From Caulobacteraceae bacterium (GTDB taxonomy: Bacteria; Pseudomonadota; Alphaproteobacteria; Caulobacterales; Caulobacteraceae): 64,000 bases of DNA. Position 1 is the stretch's first letter. Every line of letters starts with the position of its first letter. Location of the stretch: the NCBI GenBank assembly GCA_947475875.1, contig CANJME010000004.1:1-64000 (forward strand), read 5' to 3'. Both the position numbers and the translations under genes were made by a program. Below are positions 32,559 through 41,853 of this stretch, one piece after another. The notes beneath the pieces are model-generated. The model worked only from the letters and a program-made list of their open reading frames with translations, was not told the DNA's origin and did not search any database.

Positions 32559-33866
32559 CTATCGGGCTGGCGTCACGCGCCAGATAATCCCGCCAACGTC
32601 GTCCGCGACCAACAGGGCGCCGGTCGAATCCACCGACACACCGACCGGGCGACCGCGGGCGTGACCGGCCTTGTCGACGAAGTCGGACAGCACCAGTTGC
32701 GGCCCGCGGCTGGGCATGCCGCCGGCGAACGGTACGAAGATCACCCAGTAACCGTTCAGGTGCGAGCGGTTCCACGATCCATGCTGGCCGATGAAGGCGC
32801 CGCCGCGATAGGCCGGCATAAGCCGGCCCTCATAGAAGGTCAGGCCCAGGCTCGCTGTGTGTGCTCCCAGGGCATAGTCGGGAACCAGAGCGGTTTGGAT
32901 CAGGTCCGGCCGGCCCGGTTTCACGCGGGCGTCCACGTGTGCGCCGTAATAGCTGTAGGGCCAGCCATAGAACCCGCCGTCGCGAACCGAGGTCAGGTAG
33001 TCGGGGACGAGATCATCGCCCAGCTCGTCGCGCTCATTGACCACGGTCCACAACCGCCGCGTCACCGGCTCCCAGGCCATGCCGTTGGGATTGCGCAGCC
33101 CGGTGGCGAAAAGGCGCTTGACGCCTGTTATCCGGTTCACTTCCCAGATCGCGGCGCGGCCTGCCTCGACCGCCATGCCGTTTTCGCCAACGTTGCTGTT
33201 GGAGCCGACGGTTACATAGAGCTTGGTCCCGTCCGGGCTGGCGATGACGTTCTTGGTCCAGTGGTGATCAATCGGCGGGCCCGGCAGTTCGGTCAGCCGG
33301 ACCAGCGGCGAGGCCAGCGCGGTGTCGCCCCTCCGATAGGCAGCGTGCACCAGTCCATCGGTGTTGGCGATATAGATCTGTCCGCCGGCCAGGGCCATGC
33401 CGAACGGCGAATAGAGGTTCTGGGTGAACACCGTGCGGGTTTCGGCCACCCCGTCGCGGTCGGCGTCGCGTAACAAGGTGATGCGGTTGGCGCTGGGCGC
33501 GGCGGCCCCAGCGGTCTTCATCGCCGACTTCATGAAAGCGCCGCGAATGCCCTTGGGCTTCTCCAGGCCCGGCCCGTTGGTTTCAGCCACCAGCACGTCG
33601 CCGTTCGGCAGCACATAGAGCCAGCGCGGGTGGTCCAGGCCCTCGGCGAAACGGCTGACAGCAAGACCTGGCGCGGCCGTCGGAGCCTCACCCGGGGCCC
33701 ATGGACTGGCGGGGGCGATGTTCAAGGTTGGAATAAGGTAGTGCTTGGGCGCCGGCAGTTCAGGGCTCGCTCCAAAGCCCGTCCAGTCGGACTGCTGGGC
33801 GGCCGCGCCAAGCGCGAAAGCAAGGCCGACAGCCGCCAGGGGCGCGAGATGTCGAACACCACTCAT
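32559..33866 (-). CDS. PQQ-dependent sugar dehydrogenase (sorbosone dehydrogenase family)
   Basis: A 435-residue exported protein with the six-bladed propeller of soluble quinoprotein sugar dehydrogenases. A signal peptide covers about the first 23 residues. Family features include FAEGLDHPRWLYVLPNGDVLVAET, the strand with DHHWTKNVIASPDGTKLYVTVGS (His residues near the PQQ site; segments quoted in part), RNPNGMAWEPVTRRLW, and the IGQHGSWNRSHLNGY motif. Expected activity: oxidation of an aldose or related aldehyde sugar in the periplasm with PQQ as cofactor. It is placed 39 bases behind ugd on the same strand, so it may share that transcript. Confidence 0.88.
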   Translation of the reverse strand: MSGVRHLAPLAAVGLAFALGAAAQQSDWTGFGASPELPAPKHYLIPTLNIAPASPWAPGEAPTAAPGLAVSRFAEGLDHPRWLYVLPNGDVLVAETNGPGLEKPKGIRGAFMKSAMKTAGAAAPSANRITLLRDADRDGVAETRTVFTQNLYSPFGMALAGGQIYIANTDGLVHAAYRRGDTALASPLVRLTELPGPPIDHHWTKNVIASPDGTKLYVTVGSNSNVGENGMAVEAGRAAIWEVNRITGVKRLFATGLRNPNGMAWEPVTRRLWTVVNERDELGDDLVPDYLTSVRDGGFYGWPYSYYGAHVDARVKPGRPDLIQTALVPDYALGAHTASLGLTFYEGRLMPAYRGGAFIGQHGSWNRSHLNGYWVIFVPFAGGMPSRGPQLVLSDFVDKAGHARGRPVGVSVDSTGALLVADDVGGIIWRVTPAR

Positions 33867-33905
33867 TCCAACTCAACCCAGGCGGCGGGCGATGGTTCCG
33901 GCGCC

Positions 33906-35213
33906 TTATGCCCCCGGTCGGCCGATGCCCTGATACTCCAGACCCGTCTCCGCCATGTCGCCGGGCTTGTAGATGTTGCGCAGGTCGACAACGACCTTGC
34001 CCCGCATGGCCGCGCGAATGCGTTCGAAGTCCAGGGCCCGGAACTGGTCCCATTCGGTCAGGAAAACCAAGGCGTCGGCGCCTTCGGCCACCTCGTAGGG
34101 GCCGGCGCGCATCTCGACCCCGGGCAGCAGCTTTGCCGCCTCGTGACCCTCGGGGTCATAGGCCTGAACCTTTGCGCCGGCCGCCTGCAGGGCGGGAGCG
34201 ATATCGAGAGACGGCGCATCGCGCATGTCGTCGGTATTGGGTTTGAAGGTCAGGCCCAGAATGCCGACGGTCTTGCCTGTCACACTGCCGCCGAGCGCCG
34301 CGATGATCCGCCCCGCCATGGCCTTCTTGCGCGCGTCATTGACCTCGACCGTGGTCTCGATCAGACGGAGCGGAGCGCCGGCGTCGGTCGCGGTCTGCAC
34401 CAGCGCATTGGTGTCCTTGGGAAAACACGAGCCGCCATAGCCGGGCCCGGCGTTGAGGAACTTGCCGCCGATGCGGCCATCCAGGCCAATGCCGCGGGCC
34501 ACCTGCTGGACATCGGCGCCCACGGCCTCGCACAGGTCCGCCACTTCGTTGATGAAGGTGATCTTCATGGCCAGGAACGCGTTGGCGGCATATTTGATCA
34601 GTTCCGAGGTCCGTCGGCTCGTGAACACCATTGGCGTCTCGTTGAGCGACAGCGGTCGGTAAAGCTCGCGCATCACTTCCCGGGCCCGTTCGTCGTCAAG
34701 GCCCACCACCACCCGGTCGGGTCGCTTGAAATCCTCAATGGCGGCGCCTTCACGCAGGAATTCCGGGTTGGAAACGACGGCGAAGTCGGCGTTTGGCCGC
34801 ACACGCCGGATGATGGCGTCGATCTCATCGCCGGTGCCGACCGGCACGGTCGACTTGGTGACGATGACCGTGAAGCCGTCGATCAGACCGGCGATTTCCT
34901 CGGCGGCGGCATAGACATAAGTCAGGTCCGCATGCCCGTCGCCGCGGCGGGACGGCGTTCCCACAGCAATGAACACGGCGTCGGCCCCGGCGATCGCCTC
35001 GCTGGCGTCAACGGCGAAGGTCAGCCGCCCGGCCTTGACGTTGGTGGCGACAAGGCTTTCCAGACCGGGCTCGAAAATTGGCATCTGGCCGGCGTTAAGG
35101 CGGGCGATCTTCCCCGCGTCCTTGTCGATGCAGCAGACGATGTGGCCGAAGTCGGCGAAGCACGCGCCGGAAACCAGGCCGACGTAACCGGTTCCGATCA
35201 TGGCGATCCGCAT
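33906..35213 (-). CDS. UDP-glucose 6-dehydrogenase
   Basis: A 435-residue cytosolic enzyme oxidising UDP-glucose to UDP-glucuronate with two NAD. The N-terminal Rossmann domain starts MIGTGYVGLVSGACFA; the catalytic Cys263 is in GPGYGGSCFPKD, preceded by the substrate-binding KYAANAFLAMKITFINE segment (residues 207-223 in part). The C-terminal domain begins near LGLTFKPNTDDMRDAPS. The start is the ATG before RIAMIGTG, ahead of the usual N-terminus. UDP-glucuronate feeds the 4-epimerase and the glycosyltransferases of this locus. Confidence 0.95.
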   Translation of the reverse strand: MRIAMIGTGYVGLVSGACFADFGHIVCCIDKDAGKIARLNAGQMPIFEPGLESLVATNVKAGRLTFAVDASEAIAGADAVFIAVGTPSRRGDGHADLTYVYAAAEEIAGLIDGFTVIVTKSTVPVGTGDEIDAIIRRVRPNADFAVVSNPEFLREGAAIEDFKRPDRVVVGLDDERAREVMRELYRPLSLNETPMVFTSRRTSELIKYAANAFLAMKITFINEVADLCEAVGADVQQVARGIGLDGRIGGKFLNAGPGYGGSCFPKDTNALVQTATDAGAPLRLIETTVEVNDARKKAMAGRIIAALGGSVTGKTVGILGLTFKPNTDDMRDAPSLDIAPALQAAGAKVQAYDPEGHEAAKLLPGVEMRAGPYEVAEGADALVFLTEWDQFRALDFERIRAAMRGKVVVDLRNIYKPGDMAETGLEYQGIGRPGA

Positions 35214-35374
35214 GGAAGAGTCCTTTTGGGGCAGGCCGTTGTGCGCCGGTCGGTCTAACAGGGCGCGCTCAAATCGCAATCCATTGCTGCGCCACACACT
35301 GCGGTGATGGACGGCGAGGGGAGGGCCCAGTAGACGATAGAGCTCGCCGCTCGGGCGTTTCAGGTCACCCCAGG

Positions 35375-36226
35375 ATGTCGTTATCCGCCACCCTTGAGTT
35401 CATTGCCTCCCATCCGCTTTCGCGTGCAAACCGGACAGCGGCGTTTGGGCGGCTGTTGGGATGGCAACTGCGTTCGCGGCTGTCGCGCGAGGTGACTGTC
35501 AACTGGATCGCCGGATCGAAACTGGTCGTGCGCAATGGAATGCATGGCGCGACGGGCAATATCTACTGCGGGCTGAACGAGTTCCCGGAAATGGCGTTTC
35601 TGCTGCACCTGTTGCGGCCTGCCGACCTGTTTCTGGATATTGGGGCCAATGTCGGCTCTTTCACCGTACTTGGGGCAAAGGTCTGCGGGTCCAGGGTGAT
35701 CGCCTTCGAGCCCGATCCCGGGACCGCGGCATCGCTCCGAAAGAACATCACCGTCAATCAGGTCGCCGATCAGGTTCGCGTCGAAGTTTGCGCCCTGGGC
35801 GATAGAACCGGCGAGGCTGCCTTCACGATTGGCCGGGACGTGACCAATCACATCACCGACGGATCGGAGGGGCCGACGCAACTGGTCCCGATCCGGCGGC
35901 TCGACGACATCTGCGCCGGGGAAAACCCTGTCTTGATCAAGATCGACGTCGAAGGCTTTGAAAGTCAGGTGCTGGCCGGGGGCGCCAAGGTCCTGCGCTG
36001 CAAGTCTCTGATGGCGGTGGAGTCCGAATCCGATCACGGCGACATTATTCCGGTGATGGCGGACGCTGGCTTCGTTCCCCGATATTATGACCCCTTCGCG
36101 CGCACGCTCTCGAGCACGCCAGGGGGCTACAAGGTCACCAACACCATTTTCGTGCGAGAGAGTGCAGAGCTTGTTGACCGGCTAAGGTCGGCGCCCCGAA
36201 GGACTGTTTGCGGCGTGGAGTTTTAG
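35375..36226 (+). CDS. FkbM family methyltransferase (first of three)
   Basis: A 283-residue SAM-dependent methyltransferase of the FkbM family, usually acting on a sugar or other small-molecule hydroxyl. The SAM-binding motif is DLFLDIGANVGSFTVLGA (about residues 85-102), the acidic strand end follows in IAFEPDPG, and the family signature LIKIDVEGFESQVL is near 188-201. It begins the long plus-strand run of polysaccharide genes, divergent from ugd, with 161 bases between them. The neighbouring galE gene starts twelve bases after its stop. Confidence 0.9.
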   Translation: MSLSATLEFIASHPLSRANRTAAFGRLLGWQLRSRLSREVTVNWIAGSKLVVRNGMHGATGNIYCGLNEFPEMAFLLHLLRPADLFLDIGANVGSFTVLGAKVCGSRVIAFEPDPGTAASLRKNITVNQVADQVRVEVCALGDRTGEAAFTIGRDVTNHITDGSEGPTQLVPIRRLDDICAGENPVLIKIDVEGFESQVLAGGAKVLRCKSLMAVESESDHGDIIPVMADAGFVPRYYDPFARTLSSTPGGYKVTNTIFVRESAELVDRLRSAPRRTVCGVEF

Positions 36227-36237
36227 GGACCCCTCGG

Positions 36238-37215
36238 ATGACAGCTACCCTGATGGTTACAGGCGGCGCAGGCTATGTCGGCAGTCATTGCTGCAAGGCC
36301 TTTGCCGCCCGTGGCTGGCGGGTTGTCGTCTACGACAATCTTTCCCGCGGCTGGCGCGAACACGTCAAATGGGGGGACCTCATTGAAGGCGACATCCTCG
36401 ATGCGACGGCCCTCAACGCCGCCATCTCATCACTTAGGCCCGACGCGGTCGCCCATTTCGCGGCCCTGGCCTATGTCGGCGAATCCATTGAAGCGCCCGC
36501 TGAATATTACCGGGTCAACACCACCGGGATGCTCAACCTTCTCGATGCGACGCGCGCTGCCGGGGTCGACAAGGTGCTGTTCTCATCGAGCTGCGCGACC
36601 TACGGGGCGCCCGATCGGCTGCCGATTGACGAGTTGACGTCCCAGGTTCCGATCAACCCTTACGGCTGGTCAAAGCTGACGGCCGAACGGATGATGGAGG
36701 CTTATGGCGCAGCCTACGGAATCCGTTCGATCGCGCTGCGCTATTTCAATGCTGCGGGGGATGACGCTGAACTGGAAACAGGAGAACGTCACGAGCCTGA
36801 AACCCATATGATCCCGCTCGCGATCATGGCCGCACAATCAGGGGCAGTCTTCCGGATCAACGGCGATGATTTCGAAACCCGCGATGGCACCGCCGTGCGC
36901 GACTATGTGCATGTCACCGACCTTGCCGACGCCCACTGCCGCGCGCTGGACTATCTGATGGCGGGCGGCGCCAGCGACGCCTTCAACCTGGGCACAGGGT
37001 CTGGGATGAGTGTCGCTGAAATTCTTGACGCCATTGAGCGCGTTTCCGGAACCCGGATTGCGCGCCAGATCGCGCCTCGCCGCCCCGGTGATCCGGCGGC
37101 GCTGGTCGCCTCGGCGGACAAGGCGCGACGCGTCCTGGGTTGGGAGCCAAGCCATTCCGGCATTGATGAAATCATCTCCAGCGCCTGGCGATGGCATGCC
37201 CGCAACAGCGGATGA
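36238..37215 (+). CDS. galE: UDP-glucose 4-epimerase GalE
   Basis: A 325-residue extended SDR interconverting UDP-glucose and UDP-galactose. Cofactor loop TGGAGYVG (8-15), FSSSCATYGAP (115-125), catalytic Tyr142/Lys146 in PYGWSKL, then RYFNAAGDD and VRDYVHVTDLADAH, all diagnostic of GalE. The first ATG of the open frame lies ten codons upstream, inside the FkbM gene; the chosen start begins with MTATLMVTGG. It supplies UDP-Gal to the glycosyltransferases that follow. Confidence 0.94.
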   Translation: MTATLMVTGGAGYVGSHCCKAFAARGWRVVVYDNLSRGWREHVKWGDLIEGDILDATALNAAISSLRPDAVAHFAALAYVGESIEAPAEYYRVNTTGMLNLLDATRAAGVDKVLFSSSCATYGAPDRLPIDELTSQVPINPYGWSKLTAERMMEAYGAAYGIRSIALRYFNAAGDDAELETGERHEPETHMIPLAIMAAQSGAVFRINGDDFETRDGTAVRDYVHVTDLADAHCRALDYLMAGGASDAFNLGTGSGMSVAEILDAIERVSGTRIARQIAPRRPGDPAALVASADKARRVLGWEPSHSGIDEIISSAWRWHARNSG

Positions 37216-37234
37216 GCAAGGCGGGCTCAGGGCG

Positions 37235-38482
37235 ATGAAACACGTCTGCATTGTCAGCGGCGACCACCTGTGGATCAATCCGCGGGTCGTCAAGGAGGCG
37301 GACGCCCTGAGCGCCGCGGGCTTTCAGGTGACCGTGGTCGGTCCAGCCGTGACGGCGTTTGACCAGGCGCGGGACTTAACGATCCTGGCTGGGCGGCCCT
37401 GGAAGAGGATCAGCGCGCCCGACCTGTTGAAGCCCAGCCCGTTCGGCATCAAGCGCTTCGTGACCCGGCTGGCGCGCCGGGCTCAGATCACCGGCGTGCG
37501 TTGGCTGGGTTTGCCGCTCGCGGGGAGCCTAGGTTACGGCCTTGGCGACACCGTTAGCGCCGCCGCTGCGCTGAACGCGGATCTCTACGCCTGCCATGTC
37601 GAGTCCGGACTGGTCATGTTCCAGCGGTTGTCGCGCCTGGGCCGGGCCTGCGTCTTCGACTTTGAGGACTGGCACGCCCGGGACCTGCTGGCGGGTGCCC
37701 GGCGGTCGCGCCCCGTAGGCATGATCGCGGCGCTTGAACGCCTGGCCATGAACACCGCGGTCTTCACCACCACGACATCGCAAGCGTTGGCAGACGCCTT
37801 GGCCGCGACCTACGGCGGAACCCGGCCGGTAGTGGTCTATAACGCCTTTGAGGCCGGCGCCGGCCGGCGGGAAGGCCCCTTCAAGGACCGGCCCTCGACC
37901 GACAAAGTCAGCCTGCACTGGTATTCCCAGGTGGTGGGCGAGGGGAGGGGCCTTGAGATGCTGTTCGACGCGGTGAACCTGCTCCAAACGGACGTTGAAC
38001 TGCATATCCGGGGCAAGGGATCGCAAGACTACAAGGATCGGTTGCTGCAACGTTTGCGCTCCGAAACCAGAGCCAGGGTTTTTTTCCATCCCACCACCGA
38101 TCCGGCCGGGCTGCCGGCGCGCATCGCCGAACACGATATCGGTTTGGCGCTGGAGGCCAAAAGTCCGCCCAGCCGCGATCTGACCATCACCAACAAGGTC
38201 TTCCAGTACCTCCAGGGCGGCTGTGCGGTGATCGCCACCCGGACGGCCGGCCAGGAGGAGGCCGCCCGGCTGTTCCCCGGTGCGATCAGCCTGGTCGAAG
38301 CCGACGCTGCCTCACTCGCCGAGGCCATTCGCCGCCTGGTCGATGACCCCGCCGCCTTGACCGCCGCACGGCGGGCCGCCCGGACGGCGGGCGAAGGGCC
38401 GGCGTCATGGGAGCAGGCCTCGCGCCCGCTCGTCGCGCGGTTCCGGCAGGCCCTGGCGCCCGCCGATCCCGGGAAATCCTGA
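37235..38482 (+). CDS. GT4-type glycosyltransferase A
   Basis: A 415-residue GT-B fold glycosyltransferase. The N-terminal domain begins CIVSGDHLWINPRVVKEADAL, a typical opening for these enzymes, and carries the Rossmann-like segments to about residue 200. The C-terminal nucleotide-sugar domain has HWYSQVVGEGRGLEMLFDAV and KVFQYLQGGCAVIATRTAGQEEA. The start MKHVCIV is preceded by GGGC only; the ATG in MPATADEQGG just upstream overlaps galE and is the alternative. A single base separates its stop from the next start. Donor and acceptor unknown. Confidence 0.86.
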   Translation: MKHVCIVSGDHLWINPRVVKEADALSAAGFQVTVVGPAVTAFDQARDLTILAGRPWKRISAPDLLKPSPFGIKRFVTRLARRAQITGVRWLGLPLAGSLGYGLGDTVSAAAALNADLYACHVESGLVMFQRLSRLGRACVFDFEDWHARDLLAGARRSRPVGMIAALERLAMNTAVFTTTTSQALADALAATYGGTRPVVVYNAFEAGAGRREGPFKDRPSTDKVSLHWYSQVVGEGRGLEMLFDAVNLLQTDVELHIRGKGSQDYKDRLLQRLRSETRARVFFHPTTDPAGLPARIAEHDIGLALEAKSPPSRDLTITNKVFQYLQGGCAVIATRTAGQEEAARLFPGAISLVEADAASLAEAIRRLVDDPAALTAARRAARTAGEGPASWEQASRPLVARFRQALAPADPGKS

Positions 38483-38483
38483 G

Positions 38484-39761
38484 ATGCGCCGGGTCCTGAT
38501 CCTTGCCCCTCACTTCCCGCCGGCTGACACGCCCGACATGCACCGGGTGCGCATGGGTGTCGGACACTATCGGGCCTGCGGCTGGGAGCCGGTGGTGCTT
38601 TGTGTGCGGGCCGAGGATACCCGCCGGCTAATCGATTCGTCGCTGCTCCACACCATCCCGGCCGACGTGCGAGTGGAAACCGTCGCTGCTCCGGGAGGCG
38701 CTATCCTGAACGCCCTGCGCGTCAACGCCCTGGGGATCAGGGCGGCCGGGGCTCTGGAGCGAGCCGGCGCGGCCTTGCTGGCGCGCGAGCCTTTTGATCT
38801 GGTTTTCATCTCGACGACGAGCTTTCCGCTGATGAAGCTCGGCGTGACCTGGAAGCGCCGGTTTGGAATCCCCTTCGTGCTCGACTTCCAGGACCCCTGG
38901 GCAACGTTTCCGGAGAGCGGCAAGGCCTATTTCAGACGCAGTCTGCGACATGATCTGATGCGCAGTCTCCACCGGCGGCTGGAGAAGCAAACCGTGCCGC
39001 AGGCCGCCGGTCTGATGGCGGTCAGCCAGAGCTATATCGACCTGCTGCAGGCCGCCTATCCGCGGGTCGCCAATCGGCCGTCGCTGGTCTCGCCGTTCGG
39101 TTACGCGCGTTCGGACTTCGAGGCCGCCCTGGCGCACGGCCGGATCGTCCCCGCGGTCGCCGAAGCCCAGGCCGCCGGACATGCCGTTTGCTTCTTCGCA
39201 GGCCGTGTCGCACCGACCATGGAACGGACCCTGGCCCATCTCTTCAGCGTCGTTGCGGCCGGCGGCGCCACGTTCGAGCGCTTGCGGTTCGTATTCGTCG
39301 GCACCGGCTACACCGCCGGCTCCAGCGAAAGGCTGGCGAGCCGCCTAGCCGAGGCCGCGGGCATCGCCGACCGGGTCCTGGAGGCTCCGGAGCGCGTTTC
39401 GCTGCTGGACGCCTGGCGCAGCACGCTTTCGTCTGATGTCTTGCTGGTCCTTGGGTCGGAGGACACGGGGTTCACGCCCTCCAAGGCGAACGCCCTGCTG
39501 TCCCTTGAAAAGCCGCTGATCTGCGCCGCGCCAGCGGCCAGTATTGTCTGGCGGGAGACCGCCGACATGGAGACCGTCGTCGGGATCTCGCCGGACCTTC
39601 CGGCGCAGGTTGCCGATCTGGCCACGCGCCTGAGCAAGCTGCTGACCTGGGGGGGTGACTACGCTCCGAGGATCAACTACGCGGAGCGCTATGAAGCCCA
39701 CCAGAGTGCGCACCGCGATTGTGGCCTTTTTGATCAGGCCGTTGCTCAGGCGAACGCATGA
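38484..39761 (+). CDS. GT4-type glycosyltransferase B
   Basis: A 425-residue GT-B protein. The N-terminus reads VLILAPHFPPADTPDMHRVRM, typical of the acceptor domain, with the strand IPFVLDFQDPWATFP in the middle. The C-terminal half has LRFVFVGTGYTAGSSERL and SKANALLSLEKPLICAA near the nucleotide-binding site; the usual EGFG-like motif is altered to LGSEDTGFTPSKANAL, so the donor site is unusual. It overlaps the next gene by ATGA. Part of the translationally coupled glycosyltransferase series. Confidence 0.85.
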   Translation: MRRVLILAPHFPPADTPDMHRVRMGVGHYRACGWEPVVLCVRAEDTRRLIDSSLLHTIPADVRVETVAAPGGAILNALRVNALGIRAAGALERAGAALLAREPFDLVFISTTSFPLMKLGVTWKRRFGIPFVLDFQDPWATFPESGKAYFRRSLRHDLMRSLHRRLEKQTVPQAAGLMAVSQSYIDLLQAAYPRVANRPSLVSPFGYARSDFEAALAHGRIVPAVAEAQAAGHAVCFFAGRVAPTMERTLAHLFSVVAAGGATFERLRFVFVGTGYTAGSSERLASRLAEAAGIADRVLEAPERVSLLDAWRSTLSSDVLLVLGSEDTGFTPSKANALLSLEKPLICAAPAASIVWRETADMETVVGISPDLPAQVADLATRLSKLLTWGGDYAPRINYAERYEAHQSAHRDCGLFDQAVAQANA

Positions 39762-40939
39762 CTGAAAAAATGCTGGCATCGCAAATGAGGATTCTGGCGC
39801 CCATTGGCGCGGTGCATCTCTTTGGAGCCGAGCGCGCCAACCTTGAAGTCCTGGAGTCGCTTCGTGATCAGGGCGCGAGCGTGATGTTGATCGTCCGCAA
39901 CGCCGACTACTCCAAAGAATTTCGGGATTTCGTGGCCTCCCGAGGGCTGGAGTCCCGGGCGGCCCACTACCTGGAAACGCCAAAGCCCTACAACAAGACA
40001 ATGCCATGGATCGACCTGCCTGTCGGCATTCTGCGAGGGTCGGCCGCCTTTCTGAAAATCCACCGAGAATTCAAGCCGACACACATTCACAGCTATTCGC
40101 AGTTGTGGGTGCTCAACTTTTTGCTCGGCATAGCGTTGGTCGGAACGCCGATGGTCTATCGTTCCGGCGATGCGCCAACTCTGCACAACGCGGTGTGGCG
40201 AGCGGTCTGGCGGTTCATCATCGGTCGCACCACGCGTTTTGGAGCTATCAGCCGGTTTCTCATCGACGAGATGGGAAAAGCGGGGGTGACCTCTGATCGG
40301 ATAACTCTGATCTACAGTCGCCCACCCCGTCGTAGTGTGACTTTGAAAGCCGCATCGGCTTCGCGAAAGCAGAAGAAGACCTTCAATATCGGGTACATGG
40401 GACAGGTGACGCGTCTCAAGGGAGTGGGCTTGTTGGTCGAGGCCTTCGAGCGGGTGGTGGGCGACTTTCCTGATGCGCGATTGCTCATTGCCGGCCACAT
40501 ACACGAGGACTGGGACGGCGAGCCGTGGGGTAAGGCGCTGAAGTATGCGACGCTTGCAAAACCAGCTATCGCCGAGCGGATTGAGTTTGCCGGATTTGTG
40601 GAAAACATTCCTGAGTTCTTGACGCGATGCGACGTTACCGTCGTACCGACGTTGACAGAGGAGCCCATGGGGAATGTGGCCATGGAAGCCAAACAGGCCG
40701 GCTTGCCTTCGATCATTTTTCGTTCGGGTGGATTGAAGGAGCTCATTGAACACGGCGTTACCGGCTATACGTGTCCGGAAAAGACCGTAGATGCCCTTGA
40801 AGCCGGGTTGAGATTTTACCTCGCCAATCGCACCGAAGCGAAACGCCAGGGTCTGGCCGCCAAGGCCTCGCTCACCGCTCTTGGAGTCGATGACTTCGCC
40901 GAGCGGTGGTTGAAGCTTTATCAGGAGGTGGTGAGATAG
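39758..40939 (+). CDS. GT4-type glycosyltransferase C
   Basis: A 393-residue GT-B protein with classical GT4 features: GYMGQVTRLKGVGLLVEAFE, then RLLIAGHIHED, and EEPMGNVAMEAKQAGLPSI with the Glu pair of the donor site. The opening LAPIGAVHLFGAERANLEVL is like that of other EPS transferases. The gene is visibly poorer in GC than its left neighbour. It ends with EVVR and overlaps the sulfotransferase frame; a strong AGGAGGT lies 17 bases before its stop and serves the next gene. Confidence 0.87.
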   Translation: MTEKMLASQMRILAPIGAVHLFGAERANLEVLESLRDQGASVMLIVRNADYSKEFRDFVASRGLESRAAHYLETPKPYNKTMPWIDLPVGILRGSAAFLKIHREFKPTHIHSYSQLWVLNFLLGIALVGTPMVYRSGDAPTLHNAVWRAVWRFIIGRTTRFGAISRFLIDEMGKAGVTSDRITLIYSRPPRRSVTLKAASASRKQKKTFNIGYMGQVTRLKGVGLLVEAFERVVGDFPDARLLIAGHIHEDWDGEPWGKALKYATLAKPAIAERIEFAGFVENIPEFLTRCDVTVVPTLTEEPMGNVAMEAKQAGLPSIIFRSGGLKELIEHGVTGYTCPEKTVDALEAGLRFYLANRTEAKRQGLAAKASLTALGVDDFAERWLKLYQEVVR

Positions 40940-41853
40940 CGATTAGTCTTCTTCCGGAACGGCGCCCGAATCTCCTGGGCATCGGCGCGGCGAAGTGCGG
41001 GACCACCTGGCTGGCCGGCGTACTCGCCCATCACCCCGACGTCTTTGTGCACCCACAGAAGGAGCTGAACGCGCTCGTTTATGGTGACCTTGAAGATCGG
41101 TTGGAGGAATACGCCTCATACTTCGACCAGGGACGAACAGCCAAAGTCCGTTGCGACTTTTCGGTACGATATCTTTCCTCGTCGCGCGCCACGGCGGCTG
41201 CGGCGCAACTTACGCCGGATGCCAAACTGCTTCTTGTCGTACGCAACCCAGTTGACCAGGTACAGTCGCACTACTGGCATCTTCGGCGTCAAAATTTTCA
41301 CCAGAATGACGTTGTGACCGACATCCCGGACTTGTTCGAAGCTTTGGAGCGGTATCCGCACTTGCTGATGGAGCCGGCTTTGTACGGCAAACACGTTACG
41401 CGCTGGCTTGAGGCCTTTCCGAGTGAGAGGCTCCTGATCCTTGACAGCCAGAACTTGCGCGATGATCCAGAGATGATGTTGGGCCGGATTTGCGAGCATC
41501 TGGATATTGGGAATTTCGACTTTTCGGGCGTCATTCGTGCGACGTCCGCCCAAGAAGGCCGGGGCGGCGTTTCACCGCGCAACATCAGATCGGAACGGCT
41601 GTTCCCCTGGCTTTACGTGGCGCTCGCGAACGGACCTTACATGAGTTTGAAGCGCGCGATCGGCGTGCAGGGCGCCGAGCGCCTCAAGCGTGTCCTGCGG
41701 CTTCGGGAAACCGCCGAGGCGGTGTTTTTCAAGTCCGGCTATCCCCGACTCAATGCCGCCGACCGGGCCCGCCTGTTTGAGATGTTCCGCGCCGATATCG
41801 ATCTGCTTGCCCGCCACGCGGCCTTTGCCCGGCAATGGAGCGCCGGGTCATGA
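40906..41853 (+). CDS. Sulfotransferase, PAPS-dependent
   Basis: A roughly 303- to 315-residue sulfotransferase that transfers a sulfo group from PAPS. The 5-prime-phosphosulfate loop is IGAAKCGTTWLAG (about 30 residues in from the frame start) and the 3-prime-phosphate motif is VVRNPVDQVQSHYWHLRR. The catalytic-side His is in the WLAGVLAHHPDVFVHP segment. The start is uncertain: GTG at 40906 has no ribosome-binding site, while the strong AGGAGGT at 40923-40929 points to a start near 40936-40944, where only ATA or ATT codons are in frame. It is coupled to the next gene by ATGA. Sulfate probably goes onto the surface polysaccharide. Confidence 0.85.
   Translation: MVEALSGGGEIAISLLPERRPNLLGIGAAKCGTTWLAGVLAHHPDVFVHPQKELNALVYGDLEDRLEEYASYFDQGRTAKVRCDFSVRYLSSSRATAAAAQLTPDAKLLLVVRNPVDQVQSHYWHLRRQNFHQNDVVTDIPDLFEALERYPHLLMEPALYGKHVTRWLEAFPSERLLILDSQNLRDDPEMMLGRICEHLDIGNFDFSGVIRATSAQEGRGGVSPRNIRSERLFPWLYVALANGPYMSLKRAIGVQGAERLKRVLRLRETAEAVFFKSGYPRLNAADRARLFEMFRADIDLLARHAAFARQWSAGS

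Noticed and set aside
33630-35258. 542-codon frame opposite ugd
   Set aside because: ugd has all catalytic motifs on the other strand; this frame shows no domain.
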